The position numbers were made by a program, and so were the translations under genes. A DNA stretch of 5,846 nucleotides from Pseudomonadota bacterium (GTDB taxonomy: Bacteria > Pseudomonadota > Alphaproteobacteria > Rhizobiales > Xanthobacteraceae). The first letter of the stretch is position 1. The number at the start of each line of letters is the position of its first letter. The stretch spans positions 1 through 5,846 of the forward strand of contig JAEYTQ010000609.1 in assembly GCA_023433965.1 (NCBI GenBank), read 5' to 3'. The notes beneath the pieces are model-generated. The model had not been told where the DNA came from. It did not search any database and was given only the letters and a program-made list of their open reading frames with translations. Shown in pieces: positions 1 to 5,842 of the stretch.

Positions 1-2
1 CG

Positions 3-1004
3 ACGCCGCTGATCGGCGACTTTCATTATATCGGGCACAAGCTGCTCGCGGCCTATCCGGCCTGCGCCGAGGCGCTGGCCAAGTACCGCATCAATCCCGG
101 CAATGTCGGCTTCAAGGACAAGCGCGACACCCAGTTCGCCGACATCATCGAGATCGCGAACAAGAACAACAAGCCGGTCCGCATCGGCGCCAATTGGGGC
201 TCGCTCGACCAGGAGCTCCTGACCAAGCTGATGGACGAGAATGCCGCTTCGCCCAATCCGCGCGACGTGCGCGCGGTGACGCGCGAGGCCATGGTGCAGT
301 CGGCGCTGCTCTCGGCCGCGCGCGCCGAAGAGCTCGGCATGCCCAAGGACCACATCATCCTCTCCGCCAAGGTCTCCGCGGTGCAGGATCTCATCGCGGT
401 TTACCAGGACCTCGCAAGGCGCTCGGACTACGCCATTCATCTCGGCCTGACCGAGGCCGGCATGGGCTCGAAAGGGATTGTGGCCTCCTCGGCCGCGCTC
501 GGCATCCTCTTGCAGCAGGGCATCGGCGACACTATCCGCATCTCGCTGACGCCCGAGCCTGGCGGCGACCGCACCCGCGAGGTGCAGGTCGGCCAGGAGC
601 TGTTGCAGACCATGGGCTTCCGCACCTTCGTGCCGTTGGTTGCGGCATGCCCCGGCTGCGGCCGCACCACCTCGACCACGTTCCAGGAGCTGGCGCGCTC
701 GATCCAGGATTTCATCCGCGACGAGATGCCGAACTGGAAGACGAAATATCCCGGGGTCGAGGAGCTCAACGTCGCCGTGATGGGCTGCATCGTCAACGGC
801 CCCGGCGAATCCAAGCATGCCAATATCGGCATCTCGCTACCGGGCACCGGTGAAGCGCCGGCCGCGCCAGTGTTCGTCGACGGCAAGAAGTTTCGCACGC
901 TGCGCGGCCCCACCATTTCGGCCGACTTCAAGGCGCTGGTGATCGACTACATCGACCAGCGCTACGGCCAGGGCGCGAAGGTGCCGGTGACGGCGGCGGA
1001 GTAA
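3..1004 (+). CDS. ispG: 4-hydroxy-3-methylbut-2-enyl diphosphate synthase, 5' end missing
   Basis: IspG (GcpE) is a cytoplasmic [4Fe-4S] enzyme that reductively opens methylerythritol cyclodiphosphate to give HMBPP, the penultimate step of the non-mevalonate isoprenoid pathway; electrons come from flavodoxin or ferredoxin. The frame is open from base 3, so 333 C-terminal residues are visible and roughly the first 100 lie outside. Family hallmarks are the opening [14 protein letters not shown], then NPGNVG, then RIGANWGSL. The cluster ligands are both cysteines of CPGCGR (codons at 648 and 657) and the cysteine of [10 protein letters not shown] (codon at 786), with the ligand Glu at 807. The second and third cysteines are 43 residues apart, against 32 in the E. 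coli enzyme, so this is a longer-spaced form; nothing looks broken. It ends in TAA just before a strong hairpin terminator. Identity is near certain; whether the upstream part is intact cannot be seen. Confidence 0.97.
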   Translation, partial: TPLIGDFHYIGHKLLAAYPACAEALAKYRINPGNVGFKDKRDTQFADIIEIANKNNKPVRIGANWGSLDQELLTKLMDENAASPNPRDVRAVTREAMVQSALLSAARAEELGMPKDHIILSAKVSAVQDLIAVYQDLARRSDYAIHLGLTEAGMGSKGIVASSAALGILLQQGIGDTIRISLTPEPGGDRTREVQVGQELLQTMGFRTFVPLVAACPGCGRTTSTTFQELARSIQDFIRDEMPNWKTKYPGVEELNVAVMGCIVNGPGESKHANIGISLPGTGEAPAAPVFVDGKKFRTLRGPTISADFKALVIDYIDQRYGQGAKVPVTAAE

Positions 1005-1027
1005 GGCCTTTTCGAAGATTGAAATCG

Positions 1028-1065
1028 TAAGGCGGGTTAGCGAAGCGTAACCCGCCTTATTTTTT
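1028..1065 (+). terminator. Rho-independent-type terminator of ispG, palindromic REP-like element
   Basis: Arms at 1028-1039 and 1048-1059 are perfect 12-bp reverse complements (TAAGGCGGGTTA and TAACCCGCCTTA) around an 8-base loop, GCGAAGCG, which can form a further C-G closing pair. Six T follow at 1060-1065. The hairpin begins 23 bases after the ispG stop. This is the textbook form of an intrinsic terminator on the plus strand. From memory, GGCGGGTTAGCGAAGCGTAACCCGCC-like sequences recur between genes in Bradyrhizobium and other bacteria, so it probably also belongs to a dispersed palindromic repeat family. That second statement is recall, not shown by this window, where only one copy occurs. 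Confidence 0.85.
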
Positions 1066-1297
1066 GCCGCGCGGCTGACGACGGCGCGACTTACGAGACC
1101 ATCGCGGTGGAAAAGCTCACCGCCCATCATCGGCGCGGAAGCTCTGGCGTCGATACCGGCGGGTTCGTCGAAGGTGACGCCGACCATCCCGCCGTGCCTG
1201 CCTTCAGAAACTGGTCTTGCGTTGACGCCTCCCCATTCCCGCGCCAATCTTCGCGATGACAAATCGCGGGCTCCGTCGGTCGCCCGCGAACCGCGGC
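1066..1297. other. Spacer between ispG and amidase, no supported gene
   Basis: About 230 bases without a gene I can assign. The stretch 1071-1259 is open on the plus strand in the ispG frame, up to a TGA at 1257. It can also be read on the minus strand in the same codon register. Both translations look protein-like, with GC-rich third positions, but neither has a ribosome binding site or a family I recognise. It may be a decayed gene remnant. Two small inverted repeats lie further right: CGCGA/TCGCG at 1252-1256 and 1264-1268, and CCCGC/GCGGG at 1283-1287 and 1296-1300. The second overlaps the amidase ribosome binding site. Confidence 0.4.
1222..1250 (+). promoter_or_regulatory. Weak promoter candidate for the amidase gene
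   Basis: TTGACG at 1222-1227 matches a sigma-70 -35 box at five of six positions. The hexamer 17 bases later, CAATCT, is a poor -10 box. It lies about 60 bases before the TTG start, after the ispG terminator, where a promoter for the amidase is expected. In GC-rich alphaproteobacteria such matches often occur by chance, so this is a suggestion only. Confidence 0.2.
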
Positions 1298-1303
1298 GGG
1301 GAG
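1298..1303 (+). promoter_or_regulatory. Ribosome binding site deciding the TTG start of the amidase
   Basis: GGGGAG lies six bases before the TTG at 1310. An in-frame TAG at 1304-1306 rules out any earlier start, and the next usable start would cut into the signal peptide. This fixes the unusual TTG as the start. Confidence 0.7.
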
Positions 1304-1309
1304 TAGAGC

Positions 1310-2119
1310 TTGGGGCAGTCGCGCAGGATCATCGCCGGGCTGGTCGCGTCGATCTTGCTGTCGTCGCTGGCGACCTTCGATGCCGGTCATGCTGCTCTTG
1401 CGCGAAAGACCGCGAAAGCCAGGCCGCCGTCGCCACCGGCCAGATGCGAGATGCCGAAATTCCGCATCGTCGTGGATGTCGGGCACACGCCGGACTCTTA
1501 CGGCGCGCTCAGCGCGCGCAATGATCCGGAGTTCGGCTTCAATTTCCGCCTCGGCAGGTTGATCACCGCGAAGCTCAAGTCTGAAGGCTTTGCCGCAACT
1601 CGTCTGCTCGTCACCGACGGCAAGGCACGGCCGAGCCTGTTCAAGCGCGTCAGCGCCGCGAACGACGGCCGGACCGATCTGTTCTTGTCGGTCCATCATG
1701 ATTCGGTGCCGGACAAGCTGCTGGAGACCTGGGAGTTCGACGGCGCAAAGAGCTATTTCAGCGACCGCTTTTCGGGCCACTCGCTGTTCGTGTCGCGGCA
1801 GAATCAACACTTTGCGACCAGCCTGATGCTGGCCCGGATGATCGGGAGGCAGTTGAAGGAGCAGGGCCTGCGCTATGCCAGCCAGTACACCCTGCCGGTG
1901 ATGGGCCACTATCGGCGCCAGCTACTCGACAAGGACGTCGGCGTCTACCGCTATGATGGGCTCGTCGTGCTGTCGCGGACGCGGAGCGCCGCGGTGCTGC
2001 TGGAGGCCGGCTCGATCATCAACCGCGACGAGGAAATGGAGATGAACTCGTCGGAACGGCACGAGGCCGTCGCGGGAGCCGTCGCCGCCGCGATGAGGCA
2101 GTTCTGCGAGAGGCGGTAG
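1310..2119 (+). CDS. Secreted N-acetylmuramoyl-L-alanine amidase, Amidase_3 type
   Basis: Zinc amidases of this family cut the bond between N-acetylmuramic acid and the L-alanine of the stem peptide and work in the periplasm in cell separation or wall recycling. The 269-residue product starts with a signal peptide: Arg5-Arg6, hydrophobic residues 7-23, likely cut after AGHA28. A Pro/Arg/Lys-rich linker leads to the catalytic domain from about residue 50. Proposed zinc ligands are His59 (VVDVGHT), Glu74 (NDPEFGFN) and His129 (LFLSVHHDS), with Glu232 (VLLEAGSIIN) as catalytic glutamate. These assignments come from family pattern, not an alignment. The HHD after the third ligand and the roughly 100 residues before Glu232 are less usual. 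There are no SPOR, LysM or AMIN domains, so there is no obvious wall-targeting module. The start is TTG with a good ribosome binding site. It converges on the antiporter gene with 28 bases between stops. The general function is fairly sure; the exact substrate is not. Confidence 0.85.
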   Translation: MGQSRRIIAGLVASILLSSLATFDAGHAALARKTAKARPPSPPARCEMPKFRIVVDVGHTPDSYGALSARNDPEFGFNFRLGRLITAKLKSEGFAATRLLVTDGKARPSLFKRVSAANDGRTDLFLSVHHDSVPDKLLETWEFDGAKSYFSDRFSGHSLFVSRQNQHFATSLMLARMIGRQLKEQGLRYASQYTLPVMGHYRRQLLDKDVGVYRYDGLVVLSRTRSAAVLLEAGSIINRDEEMEMNSSERHEAVAGAVAAAMRQFCERR

Positions 2120-2147
2120 ACTGCTCCGTCGTGGCAATGACGAGAGG

Positions 2148-3755
2148 CTACAATGGCGCCTCCCGATACTCCCGGTTGGCCAGACTCGCCTCCTCCAGAT
2201 CGAGATCGCGTTCGATGCGTCGTCGTGTCTCGTCGGTGATCTGGCCGTCGCGCAGCAGGTCATGAATGAATTTGCGCTCGGCGGCGATCAGGGCGCGGGT
2301 GAGTGCCGTGCCGGCGGATGAGACGTCGTGATGGTTGGGATCGAGCGCATCGGGCAACTGGCTGACGCGGATCTCGTGACGGGCGCGCAACAGCCGCATC
2401 ACCTCATCGGAGGCTTGCTTATCCGCCGTGAGCGCGTCGAGCGATTTCAGTGCGGCCTTCAAAGCCCGGCGGCGCGCGGCGATCTCGGCCGCGTGCTCGG
2501 CGGCATGCTCGGTGCGGCCGGCCTCGGCGACGCCGAGCCAGCGCACCACCGGCGGCAGCGTCAGTCCGACGCCGATCAGCGTGACGAAGATGACGCCGAA
2601 GGCGACAAACAGGATCAGATCGCGATATGGGAACGCCTCGCCGTTCGGCAGCGCGAACGGCAGCGCCAGCGCCGCGGCCAGCGACACCGCGCCGCGCACG
2701 CCGGTGAAGGCGAGCACGAACGGCCATTGCCACGGCGGCGACGGATCGCGCTCGCGGAGGGACTTCGAGAGCATCCGCGGCAGGTAGGTCGCAGGATAGA
2801 GCCAGGCGAAGCGCGCGATCACGACGATCACCAGCACGACCGCGGTCGCGATGAGAATGTCGTCGAGCGGGAAGGTCTTCGATTTCTCGTAGATCGCGCG
2901 CAGCTGGAAGCCGGTGAGCAGGAACAACATGCCCTCGATCAGGTAGATCACGAGGTCCCAGAAGAAGATGCCCTGCAGTCGCGTTGCCGAGGAGATCAGC
3001 AAGGGGCCGTTCCAGCTGACATAGAGCCCGCAGGACACGGTTGCGATCACGCCGGATCCGCCGACATGCTCGGGCAGCCAATAGGAGACATACGGCGTGA
3101 TCAGCGACAGCGTCAGCTCGACCTGCGGATCCCCCGACCATTTGCGAAAGCGCAGGGAAAGCCAGCCGACGCCGATGCCGAAGGCGATCTCGCCGGCGAC
3201 GATGAGGAGGAATTCGCCCGCCGCCAGCGGCAGCGAGAAGTGGCCGACCATGATCGCGGCGAGCGCGAAACGGTAGAGGATTAGCGCCGTGGCGTCGTTG
3301 GCGAGACCTTCGCCCTCGAGCACGACCAGGATGCGGCGGGGCATGTTGAGCCGCCGCGCGATCGCGAGCGGCGCCACCACGTCGGGCGGCGCGACGATGG
3401 CGCCCAGCAGGAAGCCGATTGTCCAGGGCAGGCCGATCAGGTAGTGCGTGGCCGCCGCCACCATCGCCGCCGTGAAGATCACCGCGCCGACCGCGAGCAG
3501 CACGATCGGACGCAGATTGTTCTTGAACTCGCGCCAGCTCATGGCGACGCTGGCCGAGTAGATCAGCGGCGGCAGCACCATCAGGAGCACCAATTCCGGC
3601 GGCAGCTCGACCGGCGGCATGCCCGGCACGAAGGCGAGGCCGACGCCGGAGAGCATCAGGAGAATGGCAGGCGCGATGTTGAACCGGCGCGCCGCGAGTG
3701 CAGTGACCGCCAGCACGGCAAGCAGGATGAGAAAAGTCTGAAACGTCGCTTCCAT
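2148..3755 (-). CDS. Na+/H+ antiporter, CPA1 family
   Basis: This is a 535-residue inner-membrane cation/proton exchanger of the Na_H_Exchanger (CPA1, NhaP/YjcE-like) family, which exchanges Na+ or another monovalent cation for H+ to control internal pH and salt. Hydrophobic segments fill residues 1-405. Core motifs are VAPPDVVAP (121-129, with Asp125), EGEGLANDATAL (147-158) and FTGVRGAVSLA (350-360, with Arg354). The Asn153-Asp154 pair is the transport-site pair typical of electroneutral CPA1 members. Residues 411-535 form a charged, helical cytoplasmic tail of usual size. The ATG at 3755 is chosen because the membrane domain begins at once after it. The same frame stays open up to 4472, but that extension is antisense-like Arg/Gly-rich sequence overlapping the beta-lactamase in another frame. 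Only a weak ACAGG (3761-3765) precedes the start, so translation may depend on the upstream gene. The beta-lactamase stop is 47 bases upstream. Ion specificity cannot be told. Confidence 0.93.
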   Translation of the reverse strand: MEATFQTFLILLAVLAVTALAARRFNIAPAILLMLSGVGLAFVPGMPPVELPPELVLLMVLPPLIYSASVAMSWREFKNNLRPIVLLAVGAVIFTAAMVAAATHYLIGLPWTIGFLLGAIVAPPDVVAPLAIARRLNMPRRILVVLEGEGLANDATALILYRFALAAIMVGHFSLPLAAGEFLLIVAGEIAFGIGVGWLSLRFRKWSGDPQVELTLSLITPYVSYWLPEHVGGSGVIATVSCGLYVSWNGPLLISSATRLQGIFFWDLVIYLIEGMLFLLTGFQLRAIYEKSKTFPLDDILIATAVVLVIVVIARFAWLYPATYLPRMLSKSLRERDPSPPWQWPFVLAFTGVRGAVSLAAALALPFALPNGEAFPYRDLILFVAFGVIFVTLIGVGLTLPPVVRWLGVAEAGRTEHAAEHAAEIAARRRALKAALKSLDALTADKQASDEVMRLLRARHEIRVSQLPDALDPNHHDVSSAGTALTRALIAAERKFIHDLLRDGQITDETRRRIERDLDLEEASLANREYREAPL

Positions 3756-3802
3756 GATGGCCTGTCTTGGCCCGGAAGCGGCGGCAACGTCAATCGAGCG
3801 GC

Positions 3803-4660
3803 TTACACCAGCCGATCGGCCACCATCCGGCCGATTTGCGCAAACAGCGCGGCGATCTGTGCCGGGGTCGGCGTGCCGCCCTGGACATAGGCCGCGATCA
3901 GGATCGGCGTGTCGGGCTTGGGCCAGGCGACCGCGATGTCGCCCGCAGCGTCCTTGCCGTTGTAGCCGGTCTTGTCGCCGATCTTCCAGCCCGCAGGCAG
4001 GCCGCCGCGCAGGCGGTTCGCGCCGGTCTTGCAGTTCACCATCCAGTCCGTGAGCTGCGCGCGGGAGGCCGGCGACAATGCTTCGCCGGCCACCAGTCGC
4101 CGCAAATTCAGGGCCATCGCCGCCGGCGTCGTGGTGTCCCGGGGATCGCCGGGCGGCGAGCGGTTGAGCTCGGGTTCGTTGTGGTCGAGCCGCGAGGTGG
4201 TGTCGCCGAGCGATCGCCAGAATGCGGTGAGGGCGGCGGGACCGCCGATGCGTGCCAGTAGCAGATTGGCGCACGTATTGTCGCTGAGCTCGACGATCGC
4301 CTTGCACATGTCGCCGACCGACATCTTGCCGGCCGCTAGATTTTCCCTCGCCACCGGTGCGTATTCCAGCAGGTCCGCCTGGCCGTAGGGGATCATGGCC
4401 GCGAGCTGCTCCTCGCCGCGGTCGACCCGCGCCAGCACGCAGGCCGCCAGCGAAGCCTTGAACGTCGAGCACATCACGAACCGCTCGTCGGCGCGCCAGG
4501 CGAGCTTTGTGCCGGTGGCGAGATTCTCCGCATAAAGCCCGACCCGGCCGCCGCTGTCGCGCTCATAGGATTCGAGTTCTGATGGGAGGTCCCGCGCGAG
4601 CGCAGGGGACGCGGCCATCCAGGCGAATGAGGCGAGCAGGGAACGGCGGTCGAAAGGCAT
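3803..4660 (-). CDS. bla: Class A serine beta-lactamase with Tat-like signal peptide
   Basis: This periplasmic enzyme hydrolyses beta-lactams through an acyl-serine intermediate. All class A motifs are present in the 285-residue product: STFK (Ser65, Lys68; Ambler 70 and 73), SDN (126-128; 130-132), NEPELN (Glu162, Asn166; 166 and 170) and KTG (230-232; 234-236). Arg216 sits at Ambler 220, with no Arg at 244, an arrangement also seen in KPC. The N-terminus DRRSLL plus a hydrophobic stretch ending ALA22 fits a twin-arginine signal. Oddities: Cys at Ambler 69 without Cys238, Cys at about 79 and 123 where TEM has the 77-123 pair, Tyr at 237, and a turn after KTG one residue shorter than in KPC. 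Length is normal. Start choice: ATG at 4660 has GAAAG five bases upstream; the GTG at 4666 adds two residues and lacks such a site. No divergent AmpR-type regulator is adjacent. It is probably co-transcribed with the antiporter. Substrate range cannot be predicted. Confidence 0.94.
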   Translation of the reverse strand: MPFDRRSLLASFAWMAASPALARDLPSELESYERDSGGRVGLYAENLATGTKLAWRADERFVMCSTFKASLAACVLARVDRGEEQLAAMIPYGQADLLEYAPVARENLAAGKMSVGDMCKAIVELSDNTCANLLLARIGGPAALTAFWRSLGDTTSRLDHNEPELNRSPPGDPRDTTTPAAMALNLRRLVAGEALSPASRAQLTDWMVNCKTGANRLRGGLPAGWKIGDKTGYNGKDAAGDIAVAWPKPDTPILIAAYVQGGTPTPAQIAALFAQIGRMVADRLV

Positions 4661-4706
4661 GGTCACTTTCAGGCGAGCGGGCCGTGGGAGATATCCGCGG
4701 CGTTAG

Positions 4707-4771
4707 TGCAAGCGCAGCAAAACCATCCAATCGCCTCCGGCGAGATTCTGGATTGCTTCGCTGCGCTCGCA
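4707..4771. repeat. Imperfect inverted repeat, probable dispersed Bradyrhizobium-type element
   Basis: The 23-base arms at 4707-4729 and 4749-4771 are reverse complements at 19 of 23 positions, around a 19-base loop. The right arm reads TGGATTGCTTCGCTGCGCTC, then GCA. From memory, GATTCTGGATTGCTTCGCTGCGCTCGCAATGACG-like sequences are very common between genes in Bradyrhizobium-type genomes, and this looks like one full copy with a decayed mirror copy. Three of the four mismatches are A opposite C on the plus strand. In a minus-strand RNA these become U-G pairs, so the RNA hairpin is stronger in the direction of the NTF2-like gene and bla. It may form the 3' end of the NTF2-like transcript. 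Confidence 0.7.
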
Positions 4772-4793
4772 AGGACGAATGGAGAAGGAGTGC

Positions 4794-4807
4794 GCCCGAT
4801 TTCGGGC
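4794..4807. repeat. Small GC hairpin downstream of the NTF2-like gene
   Basis: GCCCGA (4794-4799) and TCGGGC (4802-4807) are perfect inverted copies, giving a five-pair stem with a four-base ATTT loop. On the minus strand it lies 17 bases after the NTF2-like stop. No T run follows in that direction, so a classical intrinsic terminator is not supported. It may only protect the transcript end, or be chance in GC-rich DNA. Confidence 0.35.
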
Positions 4808-4824
4808 AGCGCGGGAGCGCTCTC

Positions 4825-5199
4825 TCACTCCCTCAAGTCATACCGGTACGATTTCGACACGATCTGCCAGCCATCGGCGAGCTTCATCGCGACCAGATAA
4901 TCGGTGAAATAGCGCGGCGGCAGCTGACAGCGCACCTTGATGAAGGCGGTCTTGTCGTCCGAGCGGTCGATGGTGACGATGAAGTCCTCGCGCGGCTTGC
5001 CTTCGGCCTTGGCCGAGGCGCGCTTGCGTACCCGGTCGAGCCAGTCGGGCACGGTCAGCACCTGCAACTCGCCTTTTTCCACCCAGCGCAGATCGGCGGA
5101 GGGATGGAAGATGGCGCCGAGCTTGTCGGCATCGCCCTCGTAAAGTCCGTCAAAATAGCATTGCACGACGGCTTCGACGCTCGACCGGTCCTGGCTCAT
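4825..5199 (-). CDS. NTF2/SnoaL-fold protein, putative lumazine-binding-like
   Basis: A 124-residue cytoplasmic protein with no signal peptide or membrane segment. The N-terminal helix region VEAVVQCYFDGLYEGDADKLGAIFHP (8-33) is typical of the NTF2-like superfamily, in particular the small 'putative lumazine-binding' group. The C-terminal strands, ending in LADGWQIVSKSYRYDLRE, form the second half of the cone-shaped fold. Members include isomerases, cyclases and pure binding proteins, so the fold does not reveal the reaction. The lumazine name is a family label, not evidence of ligand. The start is well set: AAAGGA at 5207-5212 lies seven bases before the ATG. Length is normal and nothing is broken. 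It is divergent from the GFA-family gene, with 93 bases between starts, and 164 bases upstream of bla, a gap with repeats that argues against tight co-transcription with bla. Confidence 0.85.
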   Translation of the reverse strand: MSQDRSSVEAVVQCYFDGLYEGDADKLGAIFHPSADLRWVEKGELQVLTVPDWLDRVRKRASAKAEGKPREDFIVTIDRSDDKTAFIKVRCQLPPRYFTDYLVAMKLADGWQIVSKSYRYDLRE

Positions 5200-5210
5200 G
5201 GGTGTTTCCT

Positions 5211-5239
5211 TTGCTTAATGGCGTCGGGCGAACTTAGTT
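5211..5239 (+). promoter_or_regulatory. Weak promoter candidate in the divergent intergenic region
   Basis: TTGCTT (5211-5216) and TTAGTT (5234-5239) are spaced by 17 bases upstream of the GFA-family gene. Each box matches the sigma-70 consensus only in part. The 93-base region between the two divergent starts must hold promoters for both genes, but no operator-like palindrome stands out. Confidence 0.2.
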
Positions 5240-5280
5240 GGGGAGATCGAAATGCGCTATGGGTGTCTCTCACCAATCGC

Positions 5281-5286
5281 GAAGGA
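5281..5286 (+). promoter_or_regulatory. Ribosome binding site deciding the start of the GFA-family gene
   Basis: GAAGGA lies six bases before the ATG at 5293. It settles the start, since the same frame is open far upstream, back to 4507, through sequence belonging to bla and the NTF2-like gene on the other strand. Confidence 0.7.
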
Positions 5287-5292
5287 CGTGGA

Positions 5293-5721
5293 ATGACCGG
5301 ATCAGAGAATTCGAACGCTCGCATCCTGACCGGAGAATGCTATTGCCGCACCGTCCGCTTCGAGGTGGCCGACCAATTCGCCTATGCGATGAACTGTCAT
5401 TGCTCGAACTGCCGTCGCACCACAGGCGCCGCCTTCAAGTCGTTCGCAGGTATTCCGCACGACAGGCTCCGCATTGTCCGAGGTGGGGACCTCCGGATGA
5501 TTGTCGGCGACGACACCACCCATGACGCGCATTGTGCCTGCTGCGGCTCGCTGCTCTATTCCCGGGTCCGCGAAGGCCAATGGGTCCACGTCGCCATGGG
5601 AACCCTGGTCGACGCCCCCTCGATCCGGCCCAGCGCCCATATTTTCGTGGGTTCGAAGGCGCCTTGGTACGAGATTGCGGACAATCTGCCGCAATATCGG
5701 GAGCACATCGGGGTTGTCTGA
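5293..5721 (+). CDS. GFA-family zinc protein (CENP-V/GFA domain)
   Basis: A 142-residue single-domain protein of the glutathione-dependent formaldehyde-activating (GFA) family, which binds zinc through cysteine clusters. The founding member was linked to combining formaldehyde with glutathione, but most relatives have no proven activity, so only the family is named. Cysteine motifs visible: GECYC (Cys16, Cys18), NCHCSNC (Cys35, 37, 40) and HCACCGS (Cys81, Cys84; Cys83 is an extra cysteine inside the CxxCG). The C-terminus carries the usual ending IFVGSKAPWYEIADNLPQY (116-134). Together these cover the full domain, so the gene is complete. No signal peptide or membrane segment is seen, which suggests the cytoplasm. 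It is divergent from the NTF2-like gene. No glutathione-linked formaldehyde dehydrogenase gene lies in the window, so the context gives no support for a formaldehyde role. Confidence 0.92.
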   Translation: MTGSENSNARILTGECYCRTVRFEVADQFAYAMNCHCSNCRRTTGAAFKSFAGIPHDRLRIVRGGDLRMIVGDDTTHDAHCACCGSLLYSRVREGQWVHVAMGTLVDAPSIRPSAHIFVGSKAPWYEIADNLPQYREHIGVV

Positions 5722-5729
5722 CGGAACCC

Positions 5730-5755
5730 GGTTACGCGCCATTGACTGGCGAACC
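5730..5755 (+). terminator. Possible imperfect hairpin after the GFA-family gene
   Basis: CGCCA (5737-5741) pairs with TGGCG (5747-5751) around a five-base loop. GGTT (5730-5733) pairs with AACC (5752-5755) beyond a three-base bulge. It starts nine bases after the stop. There is no T run, so if it acts at all it would be through transcript stability or Rho. The remaining bases to the window end hold no gene I can support. Confidence 0.25.
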
Positions 5756-5836
5756 GCGACAGCACTGGCGCGACAAACATGAGGGACCCTTTGGCCTGTC
5801 GTCGGCGTCCGCTTCGAGACCTCTATCACAAGCGCC

Positions 5837-5842
5837 GGAGGT
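5837..5842 (+). promoter_or_regulatory. Possible ribosome binding site of a gene beyond the right edge
   Basis: GGAGGT is a near-perfect Shine-Dalgarno sequence at the end of the window, preceded by about 115 bases of apparent spacer. A start codon would fall just outside, so this cannot be tested here. Confidence 0.3.

Larger units (their letters stand above)
4667..4824. other. Spacer upstream of bla, rich in inverted repeats
   Basis: This 158-base stretch separates the NTF2-like gene from the beta-lactamase start, both on the minus strand. It holds the large imperfect inverted repeat at 4707-4771 and the small hairpin at 4794-4807. The bla promoter should lie in the part nearest 4667-4706, but I see no convincing -35/-10 pair there. 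Short open frames across the spacer are products of the repeat. Confidence 0.6.

Noticed and set aside
1127..1909. Minus-strand frame of 260 codons opposite the amidase
   Set aside because: Composition is antisense-like and the plus-strand reading has a signal peptide and ordered zinc motifs.
2120..2147. Possible bidirectional terminator between the converging amidase and antiporter genes
   Set aside because: Only a four-base pairing (CGTC/GACG, 2127-2130 and 2139-2142) is present, with no T run; it may be a scrap of the dispersed repeat, but that is not supportable.
2328..3284. Long plus-strand frame opposite the antiporter
   Set aside because: Its product is dominated by Arg, Gln, Asp and His, the typical antisense shadow of a GC-rich membrane protein gene.
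3756..4472. An upstream extension of the antiporter frame, giving a 774-residue reading
   Set aside because: The extra part is low-complexity Arg/Gly/Ala-rich sequence lying over the beta-lactamase in another frame; the membrane domain begins at the ATG at 3755.
4563..4900. Small frames such as the one reading ILDCFAALA across the bla upstream spacer
   Set aside because: This peptide is what the dispersed repeat encodes in one frame; such short predicted proteins are, to my knowledge, repeat artefacts and lack ribosome binding sites.
4507..5292. An upstream extension of the GFA-family frame
   Set aside because: It runs antisense to bla and the NTF2-like gene and through the inverted repeat; a good ribosome binding site places the start at 5293.
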